From the NCBI GenBank assembly GCA_949486985.1, contig CATBLW010000092.1, forward strand, positions 1 through 32,308: DNA of 32,308 nt, in the 5' to 3' direction. The position numbers were made by a program, and so were the translations under genes. The notes beneath the pieces are model-generated. The model did no database searches and was not told where the DNA came from. It worked only from the letters and a program-made list of their open reading frames with translations. This DNA is from Prochlorococcus marinus str. MIT 9215 (GTDB taxonomy: Bacteria > Cyanobacteriota > Cyanobacteriia > PCC-6307 > Cyanobiaceae). Shown in pieces: positions 17,545 to 25,262 of this stretch (its first letter is position 1; every line of letters starts with the position of its first letter).

Positions 17545-18503
17545 CAGGAAGGTTGGAAGCGAGCGATGACTTTCATGCCCGTCAAACGGCTGACGCGAGC
17601 AATTGACTCGGGTGCCAAGCGCACACGAACCTCAACGACCCTGGCATCAGCATCACCAGTGGGGTCTGTAGAAAGCACCTTGCGCTGACGCACCTGAGGG
17701 CTGATGCTCTCGACGCGGCCGTCAAGTATTCCCTTGAAGCCGCCGTTTTCACTCGTGAGCTTGACGGCTTGTCCAACGCTCACCCGTTCAACATCTGACT
17801 CATAGACCTCGATCAGGGCCTCCATGCGCTGATTGTCACCCACCTCCAAAACGCCTTCATTTCCAGGACGTTCACCAACCCTGCTGTGGATGCGCAAGAC
17901 AACGCCATCGACAGGAGATTTGAGTTCGCTATTAGCGAGGTCAGCATTGAGTCCACGGCTCTCGGCGACTGCTTCCATGCGCTGTCCCTCGAGCTTGACC
18001 AGTTCGTCTTGCTTTTCCTCTAAGAGCACCAAAGTTGCAGCCCCTTCAGTTGCGGCTTGCTTGTAACGACGAACCTCCCTCTGCTGCATACGAATTTGAA
18101 CATCAAGGGTCTGCAGCCTTGCCTTAACTCCTGCCAAATCAGCAAGCAGTTGAGGACGGTTATCGAACACCGCTAAGACCTGACCGCGTTGAACGGCATC
18201 ACCTTCGTCAACGTTCAACGCTGCGATCCGAGGTGTTCCCCCAAAACCGCTAGCCGGAGCAGCCAAGCGTCGAACCTCTCCTGCTGGTTCCAGCTGCCCA
18301 AGAGCGGCAACAGCTTCAACAGGCCTAACAACCGGAACCTCAACCTGGCTGGGCGGAGGAGGTGAAGGACGGCGTGTGAGATTCCATACACCAAGACAAA
18401 CAACCAGCCCTAATCCTCCACTCAGCAACCACAACCACGTTCGTCCTTCTAAGGAGGCGGTGGATCGTCGAACAACAGCTCCTCGATGTAGCGATCCGCC
18501 CAC
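17544..18503 (-). CDS. devB: ABC exporter membrane-fusion protein, DevB family
   Basis: This is the periplasmic adaptor of a DevBCA tripartite exporter. One N-terminal membrane anchor (WLWLLSGGLGLVVCLGVWNL) is followed by a Pro-rich linker, the lipoyl half-motif ALGQLEPAGEVRRLAAP, a coiled-coil hairpin (LKTLDVQ-like segment through KQDELVKLEGQRMEAVAE), the second lipoyl half (LKSPVDGVVLRIHSRVGERPG) and a beta-barrel domain. The start is uncertain: the frame is open to a TTG at 18566, which would overlap pcyA by 118 bases; the GTG at 18503 cuts the overlap to 55 bases and keeps the anchor, and is used here. No ATG precedes the anchor. It joins devC through TGATG. Confidence 0.88.
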   Translation of the reverse strand: MGGSLHRGAVVRRSTASLEGRTWLWLLSGGLGLVVCLGVWNLTRRPSPPPPSQVEVPVVRPVEAVAALGQLEPAGEVRRLAAPASGFGGTPRIAALNVDEGDAVQRGQVLAVFDNRPQLLADLAGVKARLQTLDVQIRMQQREVRRYKQAATEGAATLVLLEEKQDELVKLEGQRMEAVAESRGLNADLANSELKSPVDGVVLRIHSRVGERPGNEGVLEVGDNQRMEALIEVYESDVERVSVGQAVKLTSENGGFKGILDGRVESISPQVRQRKVLSTDPTGDADARVVEVRVRLAPESIARVSRLTGMKVIARFQPS

Positions 18504-19189
18504 TGAGGATTGAAGGCCTTCTCCAGAACTCTTCTCGTCTTGTCGTTGCGTTTCTGTTGAAGGCAATAGGAAAGCTGACCCTGATGCCTCTGGATCGTAG
18601 ATGCCGCATCTGGAGCATTGGGAGCAGAAACCTCCACCGCATGCGAGAGCACAGTCAAATAACCATCAACAAGATCAACGAACCAGCTTTCCTCCTCTTG
18701 GCCAGCCGGACGAATGAATTGCACAAAAGGGGAAAAGATTGTTCCCCAAGCAGGCAATTCCCTCACCTGTTTAAACGGAGACACGGGCAAGGCCTCGAGG
18801 CCATCGAGAACAACCGAAGGCAAGCTTGGCCCCACAGGCGACAAATCAACAATCGCCGCCGATATACCGGCCGGGCCGGCAACAATATCGGCTCCGAATA
18901 TCGGCAGATCAAAACGAGGATCTGGGAAGAAAACACTATGGAGAATCTGCAAGCCTGCCCCTAGCCGGGCAATTTCAAGATGCAACTTTCGCAGCCCTCT
19001 GCAGCGATGCAATTCATTGCGAATGAACAAGAGCTCTCCATCAAGAGTGCCGCTAATCGCCTCCAATTCAGGGTCCACAGCTAAAGGACTAAGCTCTGGC
19101 AAAAGCTCCCTGCGGCACCTAATCCGCTCGGCCAGGGCCTCCACCAATGGGTGAATGACCGGGCCGCTGGAAGAGGAAGAAGGCAGCAC
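18449..19189 (-). CDS. pcyA: Phycocyanobilin:ferredoxin oxidoreductase
   Basis: PcyA reduces biliverdin IXalpha to phycocyanobilin with four electrons from ferredoxin, giving the chromophore of phycobiliproteins. With the GTG at 19189 the protein has 246 residues, near the family length. Motifs are IHPLVEALAERIR near the N-terminus, RKLHLEIARLGAGLQILHSVFF, FDLPIFGADIV and ISAAIVDLSPV, ending with KTRRVLEKAFNPQWADRYI. Spacing matches the catalytic triad of Synechocystis PcyA (Glu76, His88, Asp105) as Glu72, His84 and Asp101. An open frame reaches a GTG at 19252, but its hydrophobic stretch has no role in this soluble enzyme. The gene is divergent from the M16 peptidase pair with essentially no gap, and its 3' end overlaps the devB reading frame. 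Confidence 0.93.
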   Translation of the reverse strand: MLPSSSSSGPVIHPLVEALAERIRCRRELLPELSPLAVDPELEAISGTLDGELLFIRNELHRCRGLRKLHLEIARLGAGLQILHSVFFPDPRFDLPIFGADIVAGPAGISAAIVDLSPVGPSLPSVVLDGLEALPVSPFKQVRELPAWGTIFSPFVQFIRPAGQEEESWFVDLVDGYLTVLSHAVEVSAPNAPDAASTIQRHQGQLSYCLQQKRNDKTRRVLEKAFNPQWADRYIEELLFDDPPPP

Positions 19190-19190
19190 G

Positions 19191-20507
19191 ATGGCCACGA
19201 TGGCTATAAGGCTCAATATGGGACTTTGCCACGCACCACTGGCACCATCCACACCAGGCCCAAATCTTCAACACTGGTCGCTACCAAACGGCACCCGCTG
19301 CGTCATGGCTCCGATGCCGGATGCACCCCTGACCTGTATTGATTTCTGGTGCAAAGCCGGTAGCAGTGTTGAACGCCCTGGAGAAGAGGGACTTGCCCAC
19401 TTTCTTGAACACATGGTGTTCAAAGGAAGTGCAGATTTGGCCGCCGGTGAGTTCGACAGAAAGATTGAAGCTCTTGGTGGCAGCAGCAATGCAGCGACCG
19501 GTTTCGATGACGTTCACTTCCATGTGCTTGTGCCACCCAATGCTGCCGCCGAAGCACTGGGGCTTTTGCTCAACCTTGTTTTAAGCCCGGCCTTGCGAGC
19601 GGAGGCCTATGCAACAGAGCGCAGTGTTGTGCTCGAGGAAATCGCTCAATACCGGGATCAACCAGATGAACAAATGGTGCAACAGCTCCTCGAAGCCTGC
19701 TGCCCCAACCACCCTTACGGCCGCGCCATCCTTGGGTTTGAGTCGAGCCTTCAAGCCAGTGATCCAGAGCAAATGCGTGCTTTTCACAGCCGCTGTTATC
19801 GCGGCCCAAACTGCTGCATAGCCATTGCTGGTGCGATCCCCCAGGGCCTGCAAGACATGCTTGGCCAAAGCAGCCTTGCCCAACTCAATAGCGAAGCCAA
19901 CGAAGCGGCTGATTCTGCTGATTTTCAAGCAATCAACTTTCAAACAGGGCGAAGCGAAACGCACATTGCCAGGCTGGAATCCAGCCGAATTTTGATGGCT
20001 TGGCCACTGCCTTCTGCGAACAACCAAGCGATGGTGATGGGTGCTGATCTGGCAACAACCCTTTTTGCAGAAGGGCGACGGAGTCGGCTGGTTCAACACC
20101 TGCGAGAAGAGTTGCAGATCGTCGAATCAATCGAGATGGATATCACCGTCCTTGAGCAGGGCAGCCTGGTGATGCTGGAAGCCTGCTGCAAAGAAGAGCA
20201 ACTTGAACAGGTCGAGAAGGAAATCCAACATTTACTGCAAGCCAGCCTCAGTGCAGTGCCTCAACCGCATGAGCTCAAACGTGCCAACCAGCTGGTCAGC
20301 AATGGACTCTGCTTCAGCCTCGAAGCACCTTCTCAAGTCGCAGGCCTAGCAGGCAGCCAAGCTCTCTGGCACCGCAGCCAACCTTTATTGGCACCGCTTG
20401 ATCATCTATCGACTTGGACAGGAACAAGACTCCAAGAGGACATGCTCCCTCTGCTTCAACCTGAAGGAAGCTTCACCCTGATCGCCAAGCCCTTGGAGGT
20501 GGAGTGA
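19191..20507 (+). CDS. M16 zinc peptidase, catalytic subunit
   Basis: This is an M16B (processing-peptidase-like) metalloprotease. The inverted zinc motif HFLEH gives His70, Glu73 and His74, with the third ligand Glu150 in SVVLEEIAQYRDQPDEQ, 76 residues after the motif as the family requires. GGSSNAATGFDDVHFHV and YRGPNCCIAIAG are further family segments. There is no clear signal peptide. Start choice is open: ATG at 19155, 19191 or 19218 are all in frame; 19191 is used because it just clears the pcyA start on the other strand. The gene's TGA overlaps the ATG of the next gene (TGATG), so the two are coupled and very likely form a heterodimer. Roles of such pairs in cyanobacteria are poorly known; transit-peptide-like or peptide clearance functions are guesses. 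Confidence 0.9.
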   Translation: MATMAIRLNMGLCHAPLAPSTPGPNLQHWSLPNGTRCVMAPMPDAPLTCIDFWCKAGSSVERPGEEGLAHFLEHMVFKGSADLAAGEFDRKIEALGGSSNAATGFDDVHFHVLVPPNAAAEALGLLLNLVLSPALRAEAYATERSVVLEEIAQYRDQPDEQMVQQLLEACCPNHPYGRAILGFESSLQASDPEQMRAFHSRCYRGPNCCIAIAGAIPQGLQDMLGQSSLAQLNSEANEAADSADFQAINFQTGRSETHIARLESSRILMAWPLPSANNQAMVMGADLATTLFAEGRRSRLVQHLREELQIVESIEMDITVLEQGSLVMLEACCKEEQLEQVEKEIQHLLQASLSAVPQPHELKRANQLVSNGLCFSLEAPSQVAGLAGSQALWHRSQPLLAPLDHLSTWTGTRLQEDMLPLLQPEGSFTLIAKPLEVE

Positions 20508-21781
20508 TGAATCCACTGGATGTGGTTCTCGAGCCAGTTAACGCTCCAGGAGTGATGGCAGCCAAGTTTTGGATTCGAGGTGGAAGCCGTGCTGATCCCT
20601 GCGGGCAAAAAGGCGCCCATCAATTGCTTGGTTCGATGCTCACCCGCGGCTGCGGCCCCTTCGACCACCTAGCCATGGCTGACCTAGTGGAAGGTTGTGG
20701 TGCTGGGTTGCGCTGTGACACTCACGAAGACGGGCTGCTGATCAGTCTCAAATGTGCCGATCACGATGCCGATCACCTGCTACCGCTCCTCGGCTGGATG
20801 CTGATGGAACCGCACCTCGACTCCGACCAATTAGCCCTCGAAAGGGAATTGAGTATTCAGGCCCTTCAACGACAACGTGAGGATCCCTTTCACCTTGCAT
20901 TTGATGGCTGGAGGCAGTTGGCCTATGGCCATGGCCCCTATGGTCACGACCCCCTTGGACTAAGCAAAGATCTCAACCAGCTAGGCCGAAAGCAGCTTCT
21001 TCCTCTTATCAACCAGCTCTCATCACAAGCACCCGTTCTGGCGATCGCCGGGACGATCCCCGAGGACTTCAATCAACGACTGCAAGCGATGGATCCATTC
21101 CAGGCTTGGTTCCAACAACCAACGCCGTTATCCCCGCAGCCGTCATGGGAGATGGAGAGCCCAAAGAGCACGGCCAACGGTTCCAACCTGATGCTTCAAG
21201 AAGAACCCACTGGTCAAGTGGTTCTGATGCTGGGACAAGCCACCCTTCCCCATGGTCACCAAGACGATCTAGCCCTGCGCTTGTTGACCTGTCATTTGGG
21301 ATCAGGCATGTCAAGCCTCTTATTTAGACGTCTGAGAGAAGAACACGGAGTGGCCTATGACGTCGGGGTACATCACCCAGCAAGAGAAGGAGCTGCGCCA
21401 TTTGTGCTTCACGCCTCAACAAGCATTGAGAAAGCAGAACTCACACTTGAACTCCTCAATGAAAGCTGGTGGGAACTCAGCCAAACAAGGATTTCAGAGG
21501 AAGACGTCAGCTTGGCAAGAGCGAAGTTTCATGGACAACTTGCCCATGCGACCCAAACAACAGGACAACGTGCCGAACGTCGCGCTCAACTCAGAGGGCT
21601 GGGATTGCCCGACAACCATGACCGACAAAGCCTAAAAGCGATCGAAACGTTGAATGGGGAGGCCCTCCAGGCAGTGGCTAAAAAGCATCTCGTGGATCCA
21701 AAACTCAGCCTCTGCGGACCGGAAAACAGCTTGCGGAACCTGGCCAAAACCTGGCAGCAACTGAATCCCAAACACTCTTAA
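20507..21781 (+). CDS. M16 family peptidase-like protein, non-catalytic partner
   Basis: The 424-residue protein has the M16 two-lobe fold but lacks the zinc motif: at the expected place it reads GAHQLLGSMLTRG, with no HxxEH. It keeps the substrate-side Arg/Tyr pair in the second lobe (SLLFRRLREEHGVAYDVGVH). This is the pattern of the non-catalytic subunit of mitochondrial processing peptidase-like and other bacterial M16B pairs, where the inactive partner shapes the substrate chamber. Its ATG at 20507 overlaps the stop of the catalytic gene. The 3' end overlaps the convergent SipA-like gene by 4 bases. Confidence 0.9.
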   Translation: MNPLDVVLEPVNAPGVMAAKFWIRGGSRADPCGQKGAHQLLGSMLTRGCGPFDHLAMADLVEGCGAGLRCDTHEDGLLISLKCADHDADHLLPLLGWMLMEPHLDSDQLALERELSIQALQRQREDPFHLAFDGWRQLAYGHGPYGHDPLGLSKDLNQLGRKQLLPLINQLSSQAPVLAIAGTIPEDFNQRLQAMDPFQAWFQQPTPLSPQPSWEMESPKSTANGSNLMLQEEPTGQVVLMLGQATLPHGHQDDLALRLLTCHLGSGMSSLLFRRLREEHGVAYDVGVHHPAREGAAPFVLHASTSIEKAELTLELLNESWWELSQTRISEEDVSLARAKFHGQLAHATQTTGQRAERRAQLRGLGLPDNHDRQSLKAIETLNGEALQAVAKKHLVDPKLSLCGPENSLRNLAKTWQQLNPKHS

Positions 21782-22017
21782 GAAGAAGCCGTTTCTCCTT
21801 CTTCAGAACGATGCAAAGCCAAACGATCAAGAGCAATTAGGAAAGTGCCGCGACGAAAGCGGACCTCGACGGAATCCTTGGCACGTAAGCCCACAACCTC
21901 TCCAGGCTCATCAGGCGAGACCAAGTCAGAAGGTCGCAGCATTGGCATCGAATCCGCTGTCTTGAGATAAGGCAAAGGAACTTTCAAATAGACCTGATCA
22001 CCGATAGAGAGATCCAT
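21778..22017 (-). CDS. sipA: SipA-like small protein (DUF3148 family)
   Basis: The 79-residue protein carries IGDQVYLKVPLPYLKTADSM followed by PMLRPSDLVSPDEPGEVVGL and ends in a beta-rich SH3-like part (VEVRFRRGTFLIALDRLAL). This pattern matches, from memory, the DUF3148 family: SipA, which binds the histidine kinase NblS in unicellular cyanobacteria, and the plant protein CRR42 linked to chloroplast NDH. If the assignment holds, it would modulate the NblS stress/light pathway that also affects phycobilisome genes. The ATG at 22017 is clear. It is divergent from bioY with a 56-base gap and convergent with the M16 pair. The family call is fairly sure, the gene symbol less so. Confidence 0.75.
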   Translation of the reverse strand: MDLSIGDQVYLKVPLPYLKTADSMPMLRPSDLVSPDEPGEVVGLRAKDSVEVRFRRGTFLIALDRLALHRSEEGETASS

Positions 22018-22073
22018 AAGGACTGGGCAGTAACAACTTCCTACTGCAAAGTGGGGAAAGTTGATATCCCCTT

Positions 22074-22646
22074 GTGCGGGCCCTGGCCACGTGGAGCGGC
22101 GCCCTAGCCGGCCTGATGATGATCCTTATCGGAGGCTTGATTCCTGCTGCCCTAGTGATCCCAAGTCTTGAGTTGCCTCCCAAGGTTTTGAGCCTGCCCA
22201 GCACTTGGCAAGTCCCGGCACTACTGCTGTGTGCACTCGTCTGCGGACCGCGAGCAGGGGTGATCGCCGCAGTGGCCTACCTAACCATTGGCCTTGTTGA
22301 CCTGCCCGTTTTTCATGGTGGAGGAGGACTTAGCTATGTACTCACCCCAGGTTTCGGCTACCTTGCCGGGTTCGTTCCAGCTGCCTGGCTTAGTGGTCGC
22401 CTTGCCCAACAGGAGGGCATGAATGATCTAAAGAGGCTGACCTTGTCTGCCATGGCCGGTTTGGTGCTACTGCAACTCTGCGGCATGCTCAATCTGGTTC
22501 TTGGCTCCTTGCTCTCTCGCTGGCCTGAGCCACTTCCCGAACTTCTCTTCAGCTACACACTTGGCCCCCTACCTGCACAACTTGCTCTGTGTGCAGGAGT
22601 TGGTGTTCTCGCCTTGCTTTGTAGACGCCTACTTTTTGTCGAATGA
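22074..22646 (+). CDS. bioY: Biotin transporter BioY (ECF S-component)
   Basis: BioY is the biotin-binding membrane subunit of an energy-coupling-factor transporter and can also work without a dedicated ATPase. The 190 residues are almost wholly hydrophobic, with about six membrane helices. The family segments are GPRAGVIAAVAYLTIGLVDLPVF (central), GGGGLSYVLTPGFGYLAGFVPAAW (the conserved Gly/Pro-rich signature with GYL.GF) and a C-terminal helix pair. The start is GTG at 22074. No bioM/bioN genes are in the window. The stop overlaps the lspA start (ATGA), so bioY is the first gene of a coupled bioY-lspA-pbp-GTPase run. Confidence 0.87.
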   Translation: MRALATWSGALAGLMMILIGGLIPAALVIPSLELPPKVLSLPSTWQVPALLLCALVCGPRAGVIAAVAYLTIGLVDLPVFHGGGGLSYVLTPGFGYLAGFVPAAWLSGRLAQQEGMNDLKRLTLSAMAGLVLLQLCGMLNLVLGSLLSRWPEPLPELLFSYTLGPLPAQLALCAGVGVLALLCRRLLFVE

Positions 22647-23122
22647 ATCAGCGCCTTCTTCCACGCCGCTCTCTACTTCTAATCAGCTTTTTCCTTGTTC
22701 TCGTTGATCAACTCAGCAAAAGCTGGGCTCGTCAACAGCTCGACTTTGGGATGGCCAAAACCTTCATTCCTGGCCTGCTTCAACTTCGTCTGGTCAACAA
22801 CACAGGTGCAGCGTTCAGCCTGTTTAGTGATTCCACAGCATTGCTTGGAGTACTCAGCCTTGGCGTCGCGATGGGCTTACTGATTTGGCTATGGCGATCA
22901 CAACCTATGCATATTTGGCAAGGACTAGCGCTGGCCTTTCTGTTAGGAGGAACCATCGGCAATGGCCTCGACCGCTGGAGACTCGGCCATGTCACCGACT
23001 TCCTCGAACTCCTCCCGATCAATTTTCCAATTTTCAATGCCGCAGACATTGCCATCAATGTGGCAGTGATCTGCTTCGGCATTGATGCTCTGACCAGCCG
23101 CCATGGTCGACAACAGAATTAA
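22643..23122 (+). CDS. lspA: Lipoprotein signal peptidase (signal peptidase II)
   Basis: LspA cleaves signal peptides of lipid-modified prolipoproteins in the inner membrane. The 159-residue protein has four membrane helices and the family motifs VDQLSKSWARQ, VNNTGAAFSLF, GGTIGNGLDRWRLGHVTDFLE and FNAADIAINV. The two catalytic aspartates are Asp119 (VTDF) and Asp135 (NAAD). The ATG at 22643 shares ATGA with the bioY stop; its own end overlaps the next gene by 20 bases. Confidence 0.96.
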   Translation: MNQRLLPRRSLLLISFFLVLVDQLSKSWARQQLDFGMAKTFIPGLLQLRLVNNTGAAFSLFSDSTALLGVLSLGVAMGLLIWLWRSQPMHIWQGLALAFLLGGTIGNGLDRWRLGHVTDFLELLPINFPIFNAADIAINVAVICFGIDALTSRHGRQQN

Positions 23123-25262
23123 ACGTCGAGCTATCGCTCGACTAATCATCCACCAGCTTGATCAGCCCGATCGAGAGATTCCGTTGCATGGTGATGGGTA
23201 CCGCCTTGGCAGAGACGAGCACCTCGAGCTGTCGATTAATCATCCAACCGTCAGTCGGCAACACGCCCTTCTCCATCGCCATGGCAATCACTGGCTGATT
23301 AGCGATCTGAACTCCACCAATGGCATTTGGTGGCAAGGGAAAAGAGTCCAAGAGCTTGAATTGCGGGATGGTGATCGCATCTGCGTAGCCCCACCATCAG
23401 AAACCGGATCACCGATCCTCAGCTTTAGCAATCCAGCAGAGCTGCCATGGCAACGCCTTTGGCATTGGCTTGGACTCCTTCTGTTGGGAAGTATTGGCAG
23501 CGCAGCTCTTCTTCTGATCCTTGCCAATACGAGCCTGCCTGTTAGGGGAAGACTTGCGTTAATACGTGGACCACTGGCCATCTATGACGGCAAGAATCAG
23601 CCTCTCTCCACTGTCGATTCAAGCCGCCATCAAGAACTGACTGAGCTGAAGGAATTCTCTCCTTCTCTGCTGAATGCCCTACTGGCTAGTGAAGACAATC
23701 GTTTCTGGTGGCATCCAGGAATCGATCCGATTGGAACAGCCCGCGCCCTGATCGCCAACATCAATAGCGGCAAGGTTATTGAAGGAGGCAGCAGCCTCAC
23801 CCAACAACTAGCTCGCAGCCTCTATCCAGAGAAGGTGGGGCAAGGCGACACGCTGGAACGCAAGTTACGAGAATTGCTCGTGACGTTTCAACTTGAACAT
23901 CGCTTCAGCAAAGCTGATCTTCTAATCAGCTATCTCAATCGGGTCTATCTGGGTGTGGGCTGGGGCTTTGAAGATGCTGCTCAGGCTTACTTCAACAAAT
24001 CAGCAAAAGATCTCCAATTGGAGGAAGCCGCGCTACTGGTTGGGCTGCTCCCCTCTCCGAACGGCTTTGACCCCTGCCAATACCCCCAAAGAGCCCTAGA
24101 AGCAAGGAACCGAGTGCTCAACAAAATGGCCGACAACGGTCAGTTGTCATTGGATCAGGCACGACGTACGCGTCGCAAACCAATCAAACTGGCAAGCAAG
24201 GCCTGCTTGAGCCAGAAATCAGAACGTATCGCCCCCTTTTATTCAGACCAAGTCAGCAGTGACCTCAAGACCCTTGTCGGCGAGGAGGTCGCTGCAGAAG
24301 GCAACTTCTTGATCGAGACCTATCTCGATCCAAAGCTACAGAGAGTCGTTGAACAACAACTTCAGCAATGGCTCACCAATGCAAAAGATCTGCACATTTC
24401 AGAAGGTGCTGCTGTCGTTATCGACAGCAACAGTGGAGGAGTGCTGGCCATTGCTGGCGGAAAGGATTACCGCAATAGCCAGTTCAATCGCGCCTCGATG
24501 GCCCTTCGCCAACCAGGTAGCACCTTCAAGCTGATGGTTTACCTGACTGCTCTCGATCAAGGTTTCAAGCCAAGCGACCGTATTGATTGCAGCAGCCTCA
24601 ACTGGCGCGGCCAACAATTTAAAAGCAGCTGCCAAGGGACCCTCAACCTCACGAGCGCTTTTGCGAAAAGCAGTAACACCGCTTCGCTTCGCTTAGCCCA
24701 AAAAGTAGGTCTTCAACAGGTGATGCTCCAGGCACGCGCCCTCGGCATCAGCACACCCCTCAAGCCAATTCCAGGGCTTGCTCTCGGACAAAGTGAAGTT
24801 CACCTGATTGAGCTGACCGGCGCCTATGCAGCCGTTGCTAGCAATGGCATCTGGCATCAACCCACCACCATCAGACGCTTGCTTGATGCAGAAACTTGCA
24901 ACGGTGGAGAACGCAAACGTTGCAGCAATCTCACAGGCCAAAGCACTGCCAACCTGCATCGAGCCCAACAAGCCATCAAACCGGCTGTCGCTAAGCAGAT
25001 GCAAGCCATGCTGCGTGCCGTTATCCAACAAGGAACCGGAAGGAGTGCTTCCCTTGGCGGCAACGAAGGTGGCAAAACCGGTACCACCAATCAAGGCAGA
25101 GATCTGCTATTCATCGGCTATGAGCCAAGGCTTGATTGGGTCCTTGGCATCTGGCTTGGCAATGATGACAACAGCCCGTCCAGCGGTTCAAGCAACCTGA
25201 CAGCCTCTCTATGGGCAGACATCATTCAGGCTGCTAGTCGAGAGAGGATCGCTGCTAAGTGA
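23103..25262 (+). CDS. Class A penicillin-binding protein with N-terminal FHA domain
   Basis: This 719-residue protein joins a phosphothreonine-binding FHA domain to a bifunctional peptidoglycan synthase. The cytoplasmic FHA part (about 10-108) keeps the core residues: YRLGRD at 33-38, SRQHA at 51-55 and LNSTNG at 69-74. One membrane helix follows (about 120-141). The glycosyltransferase domain has SEDNRFWWHPGID with catalytic Glu197 and GGSSLTQQLAR at 228-238. The transpeptidase domain has the nucleophile motif S473-T-F-K476, SSN at 523-525 and KTG at 658-660. All active-site motifs are intact, so it should polymerise and cross-link peptidoglycan. The ATG at 23103 lies inside lspA; its TGA overlaps the next ATG. 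From memory FHA-PBP proteins occur in other cyanobacteria. Confidence 0.94.
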   Translation: MVDNRIKRRAIARLIIHQLDQPDREIPLHGDGYRLGRDEHLELSINHPTVSRQHALLHRHGNHWLISDLNSTNGIWWQGKRVQELELRDGDRICVAPPSETGSPILSFSNPAELPWQRLWHWLGLLLLGSIGSAALLLILANTSLPVRGRLALIRGPLAIYDGKNQPLSTVDSSRHQELTELKEFSPSLLNALLASEDNRFWWHPGIDPIGTARALIANINSGKVIEGGSSLTQQLARSLYPEKVGQGDTLERKLRELLVTFQLEHRFSKADLLISYLNRVYLGVGWGFEDAAQAYFNKSAKDLQLEEAALLVGLLPSPNGFDPCQYPQRALEARNRVLNKMADNGQLSLDQARRTRRKPIKLASKACLSQKSERIAPFYSDQVSSDLKTLVGEEVAAEGNFLIETYLDPKLQRVVEQQLQQWLTNAKDLHISEGAAVVIDSNSGGVLAIAGGKDYRNSQFNRASMALRQPGSTFKLMVYLTALDQGFKPSDRIDCSSLNWRGQQFKSSCQGTLNLTSAFAKSSNTASLRLAQKVGLQQVMLQARALGISTPLKPIPGLALGQSEVHLIELTGAYAAVASNGIWHQPTTIRRLLDAETCNGGERKRCSNLTGQSTANLHRAQQAIKPAVAKQMQAMLRAVIQQGTGRSASLGGNEGGKTGTTNQGRDLLFIGYEPRLDWVLGIWLGNDDNSPSSGSSNLTASLWADIIQAASRERIAAK

